Below are positions 23,415 to 31,831 of a DNA stretch of 42,672 bases, piece after piece. The stretch's first letter is position 1, and every line of letters starts with the position of its first letter. A program made the position numbers and the translations under genes. The stretch is taken from NCBI GenBank assembly GCA_035290185.1, contig DATDUW010000016.1, forward strand, positions 1 to 42,672. Reading direction: 5' to 3'. This DNA is from DATDUW01 sp035290185 (GTDB lineage: Bacteria > Patescibacteriota > Patescibacteriia > UBA9934 > GWF2-40-263). The notes below the pieces were generated by a model. That model was not told the origin of the DNA and did not search any database. It saw only the letters and a list, made by a program, of their open reading frames with translations.

Positions 23415-24005
23415 ATGTCTTATCAACCTCAAAATTTTGACCACCTCCTTGGCACAGCAGGATTTAGTGACGATCTTCTCAAAAACCATTTCACGCTCTA
23501 TCAAGGATATGTGACGAATGTCCAAAAGCTTTCCGACGAACTCCGCGTGCTTACAGATGGCGGCAAGATCGGCACGCCGGAATATAACGAGCTCAAGCGT
23601 CGCTTTGGATGGGAATTCAACGGCATGCGCCTGCATGAACTTTATTTTGAAAACATGCAAAAGGAAGAGAAAACTTTGGACGAAATGCCGACCCTCCAAA
23701 TGAACCTTGAAAAAAATTTTGGAAGTTTCGCTGCCTGGCAAAAGGATTTCAAAGCTGTCGGAAGTATGCGTGGCATTGGTTGGGCCATCCTCTCTGAGGA
23801 TCCGGCAACGGAACAGTTGTTCAATGTCTGGATCGATGAACACGATACGGGACACCTCGCCGGCAGCACGCCCTTGCTCGTCCTGGACGTATTCGAACAC
23901 GCGTACCTAACCGATTATGGCATCAAGCGAGCTGATTATCTCGAAACCTTTTTTAGGGTCATCGACTGGAAAATCGTGGAGGATCGGTTCAAAAAAAGAG
24001 GTTAG
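23415..24005 (+). CDS. Fe/Mn superoxide dismutase family protein
   Basis: A 196-residue protein with the Fe/Mn-SOD fold: a helical hairpin then an alpha/beta domain. Candidate metal ligands are all present: His in NHFTLYQGYV, His in GMRLHELYF, and the Asp and His in LDVFEHAY. It lacks the usual QTYVxxLN core in the first helices and has FGWEFNG in their place, so it is a divergent branch often seen in Patescibacteria. A possible -10 (TAGAAT) lies about 45 bases upstream. It would remove superoxide in the cytosol; activity and metal cannot be judged from sequence. Confidence 0.85.
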   Translation: MSYQPQNFDHLLGTAGFSDDLLKNHFTLYQGYVTNVQKLSDELRVLTDGGKIGTPEYNELKRRFGWEFNGMRLHELYFENMQKEEKTLDEMPTLQMNLEKNFGSFAAWQKDFKAVGSMRGIGWAILSEDPATEQLFNVWIDEHDTGHLAGSTPLLVLDVFEHAYLTDYGIKRADYLETFFRVIDWKIVEDRFKKRG

Positions 24006-25039
24006 TTTTCTTCCCACGGAAACCCTTCCCTTCCGAAATGGCCGTAAGCCGCCGTTGCTTCGTAAAGCGGGCGTTTCAAATTCAAACGTTCGACCACGGC
24101 TTCGGGACGGAAGTCGTATTGCTGTTTTACAAGGTTCGTAAAATCCATAAAGACACCACGACTCTTTGGGCCAGTCCCGCGGGCCGTCAGCATCAAGGGG
24201 TCCGGGCGTCCCAGAGTATAAGCGGCCGTGATCAGGACAGTATCAGCGAGTCCTTGCGCGACCAGCTGCTTGGCAACAAACCGCGCCATGTAGGCCCCGG
24301 ATCGCTCGGCCTTGGACGGATCCTTTCCAGAAAGTGTGTGGTCGCCGTGCGGAATGAGCCCGCCATAAAAATCCACATGGCACTTGTTTCCACTTGCACC
24401 TGCAACCGCTTGGAAACCGCCGACAATAAAAGAGCCCGCGGGGTTAACAAGAATCTTTACTCCATCTGTCCCTGTTACCGGTTCCACGATACGTTCCAGA
24501 ATGCGCGCCTGCGCGTCTTGAGGCGAGATATCTCCAGCGTGCTGGACGAGGACCGTCACATCCGTCATCTTCTTTCCTTCCATAACCACCTGAACTTTCC
24601 CGTCCGGACCCATCCAGTGAAACGTCGGATCCGCGTGACGTACGTCATCCAGCCGACGCGCAAACGCGTGGGCGTAAACGAGCGGCAGAGGAAGAAACTC
24701 CCGCGTCTCACGCGTGGCATACCCGTTTACGACAATGAGATCTGCGGCTCCGTGCACAGATTGCCTTTCTTCGGACGGCTGCTCGACATTCACAAATACC
24801 TCCGCTTCATCTGTATATCCCAAAGCCACATAGGCCCGCTTGGCCAAAACAGAGAGATCAAGATCAACCGTGGACCGCACCTCTCCGCCAATCATAATCA
24901 TGCCATGACACCCCATCACCTTAAGGTCTACACGGCTGTCCGGGTCGCGACGCAAGTATTCGTCCACGATCGCGTCTGCGATCCGATCGCAAGTTTTATC
25001 AGGTTGTCCGGCCATGACAGATTCCACGGCTTTGAACAT
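24002..25039 (-). CDS. metK: S-adenosylmethionine synthetase, short divergent form
   Basis: Makes S-adenosylmethionine from methionine and ATP. Strong motifs: the C-terminal ATP/phosphate loop GGLIPHGDHTLSGKDPSKAERSGAY, the stretch FINP-like ILVNPAGSFIVGG, and the terminal TAAYGHFGREGFPWE. The length of 345 residues is below the usual 380-400 because the middle domain is trimmed. In the N-terminal motif GHPDK the catalytic His is replaced: VMAGQPDKTCDRIADAI. The usual GAGDQG block reads GAADLIVV. Its 3' end overlaps the convergent SOD gene by four bases. The family is certain; catalytic competence is less so. Confidence 0.9.
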   Translation of the reverse strand: MFKAVESVMAGQPDKTCDRIADAIVDEYLRRDPDSRVDLKVMGCHGMIMIGGEVRSTVDLDLSVLAKRAYVALGYTDEAEVFVNVEQPSEERQSVHGAADLIVVNGYATRETREFLPLPLVYAHAFARRLDDVRHADPTFHWMGPDGKVQVVMEGKKMTDVTVLVQHAGDISPQDAQARILERIVEPVTGTDGVKILVNPAGSFIVGGFQAVAGASGNKCHVDFYGGLIPHGDHTLSGKDPSKAERSGAYMARFVAKQLVAQGLADTVLITAAYTLGRPDPLMLTARGTGPKSRGVFMDFTNLVKQQYDFRPEAVVERLNLKRPLYEATAAYGHFGREGFPWEEN

Positions 25040-25114
25040 AGGATCACAATGAAATGATAGGAAAAGATGATAACAAAAACGGGGAAAAAATCAAGCCTGA
25101 CTGGCTGCTAAATA

Positions 25115-25146
25115 GAAAAACCCGCCAAGTCCGAAGACGTGGCGGA
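25115..25146 (-). terminator. Terminator of the response regulator gene
   Basis: On the minus strand TCCGCCACGTC pairs with GACTTGGCGG around TTCG, followed by GTTTTT. It lies about 40 bases after the stop at 25185. Confidence 0.8.
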
Positions 25147-25184
25147 TTGAGTCAAAACGACGCGGGGAGGAAGAGGCAGCGAGC

Positions 25185-25970
25185 TCAGTAACAGCGCTGG
25201 ACCAGCTCGAGCTCGTCCAAGTTTCCTGCCTTGATGAACTCGGCACAGATCTTGAAACGCTCGTCGATCCCATCAGCGGCCTCGAACCTTCGGACCACCT
25301 TCTGCAAAGCAGGGAGGTAAGGACGGATATCCTCAGCCGTGAGACAGCCATCGCAGATGCAGTGCCCAAGTTGGTGCTTGGACGTTTCACCGGCACGCCC
25401 GGTGATCCCAAACGGATACTGCCGGTCGCCAGAACCCACAAGATCTCTGTCGGCCAACTGGGCGAGCTGAGCGATCTCCACAAGCTGTTTGCTTCTGAGC
25501 TCCGCCTGATACTCGTCGGGCTTGGAGACCTCATCGAGCGCCGCGAAGATTCCCATCGGACCGGAGAGGATCAGTCGCTGTTCATCGAGTGCTTTCTCGA
25601 AAGCCTCGACGAACTTGGCCTCGCTCTCCCTGGTAGGTTTCTCGAGCCTCGCGACACCGAGATACTCCATATACGGCTTTCGGTCGTGCCCACCGGTCCA
25701 ACGGATGATCGGGAGCTTTGGAAAATTGTGGCGCACGACACAAATGAACCGTGTCGAAGTCACTCCTTGGCCGAAATCCTTGTCGACCAAGAGGACATCA
25801 GCCTCTTTGAGGGACCCCTTGACTGCTTCGTCCAGGGTCTCCGAGACAAACCGTTGAGGGTCGAAAACCGGCCGGGTTTCAACTATATACCCAGCTTCCA
25901 CGAGCAGATCCCTACCGCGGTTGAGCCACAACATGCTGTCATCAACGATCAGAACCCGCAGTCTTTCCAT
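25185..25970 (-). CDS. Orphan response regulator, unknown output domain
   Basis: Residues about 1-125 form a receiver domain: acidic pair D10-D11 (LIVDDSMLW), phosphoacceptor D63 (VLLVDKDFG), Thr92 (IIRWTGG) and the switch Lys111 (RLEKP). An insertion sits between the first helix and strand. Residues about 130-261 are an output part without any DNA-binding helix-turn-helix that I can see. It carries a small Cys cluster (HCICDGC, near 208-214) and is otherwise helical. No histidine kinase is adjacent. The ATG has an ideal SD (GGAGG, seven bases), and a terminator follows, so it is monocistronic. Confidence 0.8.
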   Translation of the reverse strand: MERLRVLIVDDSMLWLNRGRDLLVEAGYIVETRPVFDPQRFVSETLDEAVKGSLKEADVLLVDKDFGQGVTSTRFICVVRHNFPKLPIIRWTGGHDRKPYMEYLGVARLEKPTRESEAKFVEAFEKALDEQRLILSGPMGIFAALDEVSKPDEYQAELRSKQLVEIAQLAQLADRDLVGSGDRQYPFGITGRAGETSKHQLGHCICDGCLTAEDIRPYLPALQKVVRRFEAADGIDERFKICAEFIKAGNLDELELVQRCY

Positions 25971-26198
25971 TATTCGTTTCCTCCACTTTTCAATTTTCGA
26001 TTATCGATTTGCCTCGAGAACTAAAACCCAAGACATTTTGAGAGAACTGATGGGAAGTAAGACAGAAAATGTTCTGTTTGTCAATACGAATGAGTAAAAA
26101 TGTCCTGGTCAGACGGCTTTACGTTAATCCACAAAAAAATTCTTGTTTCTCCACCAAACTTATCCACACCTGTTTGGAAATCCCAATAAAAACCGACC

Positions 26199-26227
26199 TT
26201 GTGTTCGGTTTTTGTTCGTTTTATACT
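26199..26227 (+). promoter_or_regulatory. lexA promoter
   Basis: TTGTGT (26199-26204) and TATACT (26222-26227) are 17 bases apart. The start codon is about 18 bases after the expected transcript start, with no SD. Confidence 0.6.
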
Positions 26228-26244
26228 ACGAACATAACACGAAC
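26203..26244. promoter_or_regulatory. Paired inverted LexA-type boxes
   Basis: GTTC-N7-GTTC at 26203-26217 and GAAC-N7-GAAC at 26230-26244 form a symmetric array of four half-sites, with TATACT lying between the two boxes. Each box is the direct-repeat form known for alphaproteobacterial LexA, and the two are in opposite orientation. Confidence 0.6.
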
Positions 26245-26251
26245 AACTTCT

Positions 26252-26881
26252 ATGTCATCCCCCCTCACAAAAAAACAAATGGAGATTCTCTCCTATCTGC
26301 GTTCCTCCATTTCCGACCTTGGGTACGCACCAACCTATCGTGAGATTGCCAAACACTTTCGTCTCTCGTCGCCTGCCACGGTTCACCAATACATAAAAAC
26401 GTTGGTGGAAAAAAACGTCATCCGAATGGGCGAGGATGGCGAGGCCCGCTCCATCGAAATCGTGCGATCAGAAAAAGAAACGACCCCTTCCCTTCTCCTT
26501 CCCCTGGCAGGCCTTATCGCCGCTGGGGAGCCCATTGAGGCGATTGAACAATATGAAACAAAAGCCGTACCAGCTGATCTTGTTATTGACGGGACAAACG
26601 CCTACGTCCTAAAAGTCAAAGGCCAATCTATGATTGACGACGGCATTCTCAGCGGCGATTACGTTGTTGTGGAACGCAATCCATCGCCGCGTGACGGAGA
26701 CGTCGTCGTGGCCTTGCTCGATAATACCTATGCGACCCTGAAACGGTTCTACCGCGAGAAAAGCCGCATCCGCCTTCAACCTGCGAATCGCTCCATGGAT
26801 CCCATTTACGTTAAGGACTGTATCATCCAGGGCGTGGTTCGGGCCGTTATCCGGCAATTCCAACCGGCCTTTTTTCCCTAG
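26252..26881 (+). CDS. lexA: LexA SOS repressor
   Basis: Represses DNA-damage genes and cleaves itself when RecA filaments form. The 209-residue protein has an N-terminal winged helix (SPLTKKQMEILSYLRS, recognition region SSPATVHQYIKTL) and a C-terminal S24 peptidase domain. The Ala86-Gly87 cleavage site lies in LPLAGLIAAG, the nucleophile is Ser126 (KGQSMIDDGI) and the general base Lys164 (ATLKRFY). The ATG at 26252 gives the normal LexA start; upstream in-frame codons belong to the promoter region. Its promoter is flanked by its own likely operators, indicating autoregulation. Confidence 0.93.
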   Translation: MSSPLTKKQMEILSYLRSSISDLGYAPTYREIAKHFRLSSPATVHQYIKTLVEKNVIRMGEDGEARSIEIVRSEKETTPSLLLPLAGLIAAGEPIEAIEQYETKAVPADLVIDGTNAYVLKVKGQSMIDDGILSGDYVVVERNPSPRDGDVVVALLDNTYATLKRFYREKSRIRLQPANRSMDPIYVKDCIIQGVVRAVIRQFQPAFFP

Positions 26882-26963
26882 AGGAGGAGCGGCCGGAGGT
26901 CTCAAGTCCTCTGGCCGTCCCCTTCGTCCAAACATTTCTTCTCGTAAAAATAAAATCCGTGCG

Positions 26964-26994
26964 TTTGCGTCTCTTTCAATGAAAGGAACGCAAA
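26964..26994. other. Long near-perfect inverted repeat
   Basis: Two 15-base arms starting TTTGCGT and ending ACGCAAA pair at 14 of 15 positions (one mismatch, one wobble) around a single base. It lies between lexA and a short basic gene. There is no T-run on the plus strand; on the minus strand a T-rich stretch follows (GGATTTTATTTTTA). Confidence 0.5.
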
Positions 26995-27019
26995 GGCAGG
27001 GGTCCTTAAATAAAAAACT

Positions 27020-27190
27020 ATGTCCCTTGCCACTCTTCGCTACTACCGTTCTACCGTGGCTTATGTCCCTGTTCGTCTTCGGCGACGCGTGCGACAGTTC
27101 ATCCGTATTTTTTTCCTTTCGATCAGTCGGCGAAAGACAAAACAACTTGTGAGAAAATTCTTTTCGCGCCCTCTTCTCTGCGAAATCTAA
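27020..27190 (+). CDS. Short basic protein, 56 aa
   Basis: A 56-codon frame downstream of lexA: MSLATLRYYRSTVAYVPVRL, then RRRVRQFIRIFFLSI and a Lys/Arg-rich tail ending FSRPLLCEI. It contains about 15 Arg/Lys and a short hydrophobic stretch. It could be a small membrane-surface or nucleic-acid-binding protein. No SD precedes the ATG. A gap of 330 bases between lexA and the next gene otherwise holds only the inverted repeat, which favours a real gene; the reading is weak because nothing homologous is recognised. Confidence 0.35.
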   Translation: MSLATLRYYRSTVAYVPVRLRRRVRQFIRIFFLSISRRKTKQLVRKFFSRPLLCEI

Positions 27191-27213
27191 AACGACCATT
27201 TCTCTCCTCATCA

Positions 27214-27813
27214 TTAATTTTGGAACTCCCCTTCCAAAACATGCGTCCCGGGAAAAGAATCGGGGTCTTTTTCTTCGACAGTAACAACCACTCGTTCATA
27301 CGCTCCATACTCTTTTCCTCCTTCCCCGCGCCACTCCAAAGAATAATCTCCCTCTTGAATATTGATCAGCTTTCCTAAAGAAAAAAAATCAAAGGGTGCC
27401 TGACGTACCAACCATCCTTCGTACGACTGTTTTTCTCTCTCAGGCTGTGGCAACGTTGCGCGAAGAGAAAGAACATATAGGCCATCCTTTGCTTCGCGTG
27501 TAGCTGTACCAGATGCGACTCCTCCCGTAACATCGGTCAGAACAGCGGTGTTGTAAGAAAGAAAAACTTCTTCTCCCGCCAACGCAGAGGAGAGAGGAAC
27601 GGGGTCGACTGTTTTAACCACTGGGAAAGAAAGAAGAGTTGCCTTTGAAGTGGGGGAAGGGGGCGACGGGCGCTTTTGAAAACGCCAAACTCCAAAGAGA
27701 AACAGACTGAAAAAAATCAAACTTATGGCCACGGTTCCGCCCAGCCTTCCCGAAGATTGATTTCGATGTTGACAGCCGCGCCTTTTGGAAGACGCGACGT
27801 AAACGGGTGACAT
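27214..27813 (-). CDS. Membrane-anchored RskA-like protein
   Basis: A 199-residue single-pass protein. After a short basic N-terminus, one helix (VAISLIFFSLFLFGVWRF, about residues 28-45) is followed by an outer domain. Its C-terminal half resembles the extracytoplasmic domain of anti-sigma-K factors: YEGWLVRQAPFDFFSLGKL, then YGAYERVVVTVEEKDPDSFPGTHVLEGEF. The zinc-type anti-sigma domain normally found inside is missing, and no sigma factor gene is nearby, so it may be a surface-binding derivative of the fold. It starts 15 bases after the malic enzyme gene in the same direction. Confidence 0.6.
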   Translation of the reverse strand: MSPVYVASSKRRGCQHRNQSSGRLGGTVAISLIFFSLFLFGVWRFQKRPSPPSPTSKATLLSFPVVKTVDPVPLSSALAGEEVFLSYNTAVLTDVTGGVASGTATREAKDGLYVLSLRATLPQPEREKQSYEGWLVRQAPFDFFSLGKLINIQEGDYSLEWRGEGGKEYGAYERVVVTVEEKDPDSFPGTHVLEGEFQN

Positions 27814-27828
27814 ACGTATTTCTCTCTC

Positions 27829-28995
27829 TCACATTTTCCCTGCGGAAGCTGTTTCCGCAACCTTCTTTACGGCATCTGCTACTGTTCGTGCTACACCCGT
27901 CTCAAAAACCGACGGGAGGATACGATCCGGTTGGGGATGAGGGACGAGCCCTGCAATGGCCCGCGCTGCTGCAAACCATGTTTCTTTCGTAAAACGCTTT
28001 GTGCCGCTCTCCAAAGCCCCAAGGAAAATCCCAGGGAATGCTAATACATTATTGGCCTGATTGGGAAAATCCGAACGCCCGGTAGCTACAATAGCTGCCC
28101 CGGCCTCTTTGGCTTCTTCCGGCATGATTTCTGAAACGGGGTTAGCCATGGCAAAAAGGATGGGATCCGACGCCATGCTTCGAACCATTTCAGCCGTTAC
28201 AAGACCTGGCTTACTAACGCCAAGAAAAAGATCCGCGCCCTGTAGGGCTTCCGCCAATGTTCCTGTCCTTCCCGTCGGATTGATCTGCTCTGCCACGGCC
28301 TCTTTATAGGCATTCATTCCGTTTCGGCCAGGAGCAATCATTCCGCGCGAATCAATAATGGTCATTCGTTGTACGCCAGCATCCAACAAGAGACGGGCAG
28401 AAGCTAACCCAGCCGCCCCTGCTCCCGAAAGAACAATCGAGATATCTTCCAGACGTTTCCCCACCACCTTTAAAGCATTAAGCAGCCCGGCCAAAATGAC
28501 AACAGCGGTCCCGTGTTGGTCATCGTGCATCACGGGGATATCCAAGGCGTTCACGATCCGCTCTTCCACCTCAAAACACAGAGGTGCCGCAATGTCCTCC
28601 AAATTAATGCCTCCAAAAACAGGAGCAATCCGTTGGACGGTTTCTACGATCTCATCCGGATCCTGCGTGGCCAAACAGATTGGAAAGGCGTCTAATCCGG
28701 CAAACCGCTTGAAAAGAATTGCTTTCCCTTCCATGACTGGCAGAGCCGCTTCTGGACCGATATTTCCCAAACCGAGAACGGCAGAACCGTCTGTAATGAC
28801 GGCGATGGTCCGACCCTTGATCGTTAGGTCATACACCTGCGATGGGTCACGGGCAATGGCTTGGCAAGGAGCAGCCACGCCGGGCGTATAGACCGTAGAC
28901 AAATCGTCGCGATTCTCAATAGGGACAACGGAAACCATCTGAAGTTTCCCTCTGTGTTCCCTGTGCATACGCAGGGAGGCTTCTGCATAGTCCAT
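27829..28995 (-). CDS. NAD(P)-dependent malic enzyme
   Basis: Oxidatively decarboxylates malate to pyruvate with NAD(P)+. It is the short bacterial form (388 aa). N-terminal domain: YTPGVAAPC and the metal/malate region with PVMEGKAILFKRFAGLDAFPICL, then NLEDIAAPLCFEVEE and PVMHDDQHGTAVV (Asp metal ligands). Rossmann domain: IVLSGAGAAGLASARLLLDAG and the NPVSEIMPEEA loop. The start was taken at the ATG at 28995, giving the usual MDYAEASLRMHREHRGKL; an ATG at 29028 directly after the uvrD stop is also possible. It is probably cotranscribed with uvrD. Confidence 0.92.
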   Translation of the reverse strand: MDYAEASLRMHREHRGKLQMVSVVPIENRDDLSTVYTPGVAAPCQAIARDPSQVYDLTIKGRTIAVITDGSAVLGLGNIGPEAALPVMEGKAILFKRFAGLDAFPICLATQDPDEIVETVQRIAPVFGGINLEDIAAPLCFEVEERIVNALDIPVMHDDQHGTAVVILAGLLNALKVVGKRLEDISIVLSGAGAAGLASARLLLDAGVQRMTIIDSRGMIAPGRNGMNAYKEAVAEQINPTGRTGTLAEALQGADLFLGVSKPGLVTAEMVRSMASDPILFAMANPVSEIMPEEAKEAGAAIVATGRSDFPNQANNVLAFPGIFLGALESGTKRFTKETWFAAARAIAGLVPHPQPDRILPSVFETGVARTVADAVKKVAETASAGKM

Positions 28996-29029
28996 AAAAG
29001 TGGCAAAAAAAACAAAACGCAAATCCATT

Positions 29030-31078
29030 TTACAGGTCTTCGAGCGAACGGAGAAATTCCCCTGTCTTCCTTGGCCTTTCGGTCTGACGTTCTCCTAGTT
29101 CATCAAGAACAATGATACGGTCGTCATCCCTGTCCGAAGAATGAAAAAAAGAGGACGGATCTGGATGAGCGCGGACATCCTCGCACACTCCTTTGGGAAT
29201 CTCCTGAAGGAACAGAGACGGCTCTTGGATCGTCATGGCATCGTAACCGCCGGAAACCGGATACGTCAAAAAAAGTTTTTCTTTGGCCCGCGTGGCGGCC
29301 ACGTAAAAAAGGCGGCGCTCCTCTTCCAATCCCCCTTCCTCTTCCAGGGCGCGCGGATTTGGAAACGATTGGCCAGTAAGCCCGATCACGAAAACAGCTT
29401 CCCATTCCAAGCCTTTGGCCTGATGAATGGTTGAAAGAACCAAGCGGTCATCTCCCGTATCGCGTCGGGATTGGCCGATTGACCCAAAGGATTCCGTCAA
29501 ACTCACGTCATCCAAAAAAGCGCGCAGATCTGTGGTCTCTTCGGCGAAGCGGGCCAACTGTTCAATGTCGTCCAATCGGTCGGCTGCGTCCGGAAATTCC
29601 GCTTCCGCATAGTCCCGATAGCCGCCCATGACGACGTTACGAATAAGGTCGGACGGCAGCCGAGACCCAGCCAACGCGCGCCGCAGCAATTCCCGACAAC
29701 GAACCCATCCCTCTGAAGCCCGCGCGCCCAGGTTGGGATCTAACAAGAGCAAATCTTCAGCGCTCTGGCAGGTCCGGACATACTCCACGATGTGTCCGGC
29801 GGTTGAAATTCCGATTCCCGGCTGAATACCAAGCACCCGAATCCAAGCTGCCTCATCGCGCGGATTGGCAATGACCCGCAGATGGGAAACAACGTCTTTG
29901 ACGTGTGCCCGATCAAAAAACCGAAGGCCGCCTCGATACTCGTAGGGAATCCCGCGTTGCATGAGTTCAAATTCAAGGGCTTGTGAAAGAAAAGCCGCAC
30001 GAAAAAGGACGGCCATGTGGGAAAGGGGGGTGCCTTCCCTCATAAGCTGCCCTACCCGATCAGCGATGTAGCGCGCTTCGGCCTTGGCGCTCACCGCAGG
30101 CGCGCGCAACGGGCGCAAGGCTGCCGGTCGGATGGCTTTTAATTCCTTGCGGAACTGATCCTTGTTGTTCGCGATCACGGCGTTAGCCAACTTCAGAATG
30201 TCGGGCGTCGAGCGATAATTCGTCGTGAGTCGAAAAATATGCGCGCCGGGAAACTGGTCCGGAAATCGAAGGATATTGCGGATGTCCGCGGCTCGGAACG
30301 AATAAATGCTCTGAGCGTCGTCTCCCACAGCCAAAAGATTGCCATGGACAGACGCGAGCATACGGACAATGTCGGCCTGAATCGGATTCGTATCCTGATA
30401 CTCGTCCACCAGGATGTATCGGAATCGGGAAGCCCACTGATCCCGCACGTCCGGATGGTTAGCAAAAAGTCCGCGCAGAAGAAGAAGCAGGTCATCAAAA
30501 TCAAGCGAATTTGCTTCCTGTTTACGCGCCTCATAGCGAGCATCGATTTCTTCAATGGAACTGATCAACGGTTGAAACGATTGGGACTTTCGCAAAACAG
30601 CTTCGCGGACAGGACGAGAAGCATTGCGCGCATAACTGAGAATAGAGTGCAGCGCTGCGGGAGAGGGAAAACGCTGCGCGCGGGAATCCACACCCACCTC
30701 TTTTATGCAAAGTTTGAGAAGTTCCCGGGCGTCTTCCTCATCTAAAATGGTAAAAGAAGACGTGCGACCAATAAACGGAGCGTGTAACCGAAGAATTCTA
30801 TTGGCCACGGAATGGAACGTGCCTCCCCAAATACCGGCGGCCGCGGGACCGGCCAACTCTTGCACACGCGAAAGCATTTCTCGGGCGGCCTTGTTCGTAA
30901 ACGTGAGCAGCAAAATTTGGGAAGCTGGAACGCCGTGCTCCAACAAAGAGGCCACCCGATACGTTACGGTTCTCGTCTTCCCTGATCCCGCACCGGCAAG
31001 CACAAGACAGGGGCCGTCCGCATGTTGGACTACATCCAATTGTTCCTCGTTGAGTTCGGAAATATAATCAATCAGCAT
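29030..31078 (-). CDS. UvrD/PcrA-type DNA helicase
   Basis: A superfamily 1A 3'-5' helicase for repair and removal of bound proteins. All motifs are present: Q-motif (LNEEQLDVVQ), Walker A AGAGSGKT ending at residue 35, motif Ia LTFTNKAAREM, Walker B YILVDEYQDTN, motif III GDDAQSIYSFRAAD, motif IV LTTNYRST, motif V STIHQAKGLEWEAVFVIG and motif VI EERRLFYVAATRAKEKL. The length of 682 residues is normal. It could equally be called PcrA or Rep. The start is at 31078, with a terminator just upstream separating it from the lipoprotein gene. Confidence 0.95.
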   Translation of the reverse strand: MLIDYISELNEEQLDVVQHADGPCLVLAGAGSGKTRTVTYRVASLLEHGVPASQILLLTFTNKAAREMLSRVQELAGPAAAGIWGGTFHSVANRILRLHAPFIGRTSSFTILDEEDARELLKLCIKEVGVDSRAQRFPSPAALHSILSYARNASRPVREAVLRKSQSFQPLISSIEEIDARYEARKQEANSLDFDDLLLLLRGLFANHPDVRDQWASRFRYILVDEYQDTNPIQADIVRMLASVHGNLLAVGDDAQSIYSFRAADIRNILRFPDQFPGAHIFRLTTNYRSTPDILKLANAVIANNKDQFRKELKAIRPAALRPLRAPAVSAKAEARYIADRVGQLMREGTPLSHMAVLFRAAFLSQALEFELMQRGIPYEYRGGLRFFDRAHVKDVVSHLRVIANPRDEAAWIRVLGIQPGIGISTAGHIVEYVRTCQSAEDLLLLDPNLGARASEGWVRCRELLRRALAGSRLPSDLIRNVVMGGYRDYAEAEFPDAADRLDDIEQLARFAEETTDLRAFLDDVSLTESFGSIGQSRRDTGDDRLVLSTIHQAKGLEWEAVFVIGLTGQSFPNPRALEEEGGLEEERRLFYVAATRAKEKLFLTYPVSGGYDAMTIQEPSLFLQEIPKGVCEDVRAHPDPSSFFHSSDRDDDRIIVLDELGERQTERPRKTGEFLRSLEDL

Positions 31079-31135
31079 AGCCCGCCTATCTTACCATGAC
31101 AAAAGGGGAAGGAAAGAAGGAGACGGAAAAAACAA

Positions 31136-31177
31136 CAAAAAAATGTGCGCCAACGAGAACATTGGCACACAAAAAAT
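31136..31177 (-). terminator. Terminator of the lipoprotein gene
   Basis: On the minus strand TGTGTGCCAA pairs with TTGGCGCACA (one G-T wobble) around TGTTCTCG, followed by a run of seven T's. It separates the lipoprotein gene from uvrD. Confidence 0.8.
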
Positions 31178-31197
31178 CTTGGGAGAGTGTCAGTGGG

Positions 31198-31725
31198 TCA
31201 TGGGATCTCGCGGAAGGCAACGAACCACCAACGTGCATCCCAGCAGTGATCATCCACGTTGCCTTCAATACTAATAAGGCCAATTCCACGGCCCTTCTTC
31301 GTCTTGAAAAAATCCGGCGCGAAGAGAACACCAGACTCCGGGTCGCGCCTGAGGCGCTCATCCTCGGGGATCGAAGTCCAATACCCATCAGGGTCATGCT
31401 CTCCGATCCACGCGAGGAAGGCTGCGGTATTCCCCACAAACCCTCCGTTTTTACGGAAGTGCGCGCGGACTTCATCCGAAGGAACCGGCCATCCCGGATA
31501 CCAAATTTGTACCTCAAATTTCTTCCCTCTCTCTCCCTGCAGGAAATTCCACGCGATGAGACTGGATTGAATATGCTCTCGAGTCTTAGTAAGACCCAAT
31601 CTCTCATCAACCCAATTCACGATCTCCGGCCCCGATAGATCGGGGACTATGACTATCTCGCGGTTCTTCCCACATCCTACAACAACTGCAACTAACAATG
31701 GGATTACGAACATCCATTTTTTCAT
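31198..31725 (-). CDS. Lipoprotein, unknown function
   Basis: A 175-residue secreted lipoprotein. The signal MKKWMFVIPLLVAVVVGC ends in a lipobox Cys at 18. The mature part is acidic, with several Trp residues (VQIWYPGWPVP, WDARWWFVAF) and a beta-rich pattern (GRGIGLISIEGNV) that may form a small binding domain. I do not recognise the family. The ATG at 31725 is preferred over the one at 31743 because it gives a canonical lipoprotein signal. It is transcribed alone, bounded by a terminator downstream and about 100 bases without a gene upstream. Confidence 0.7.
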   Translation of the reverse strand: MKKWMFVIPLLVAVVVGCGKNREIVIVPDLSGPEIVNWVDERLGLTKTREHIQSSLIAWNFLQGERGKKFEVQIWYPGWPVPSDEVRAHFRKNGGFVGNTAAFLAWIGEHDPDGYWTSIPEDERLRRDPESGVLFAPDFFKTKKGRGIGLISIEGNVDDHCWDARWWFVAFREIP

Positions 31726-31831
31726 CTGAGTTCCCCTCATCAAAAGACCGCCGCAGTCCGCAACACCGCAGACACCAACGGTCCGATTTTAAAAGACCGA
31801 CCGCACATTCCATCACAAAACAGCAGATTTG

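Noticed and set aside
26889..26916. Hairpin just after lexA (CGGCC...GGCCG) as the lexA terminator.
   Set aside because: The stem is plausible but is followed by TCCCCTTCG and not by a T-run. It was not called.
26609..27214. Minus-strand frame of 201 codons opposite lexA.
   Set aside because: lexA is certain on the plus strand here. The minus frame is a composition shadow without recognisable domains.
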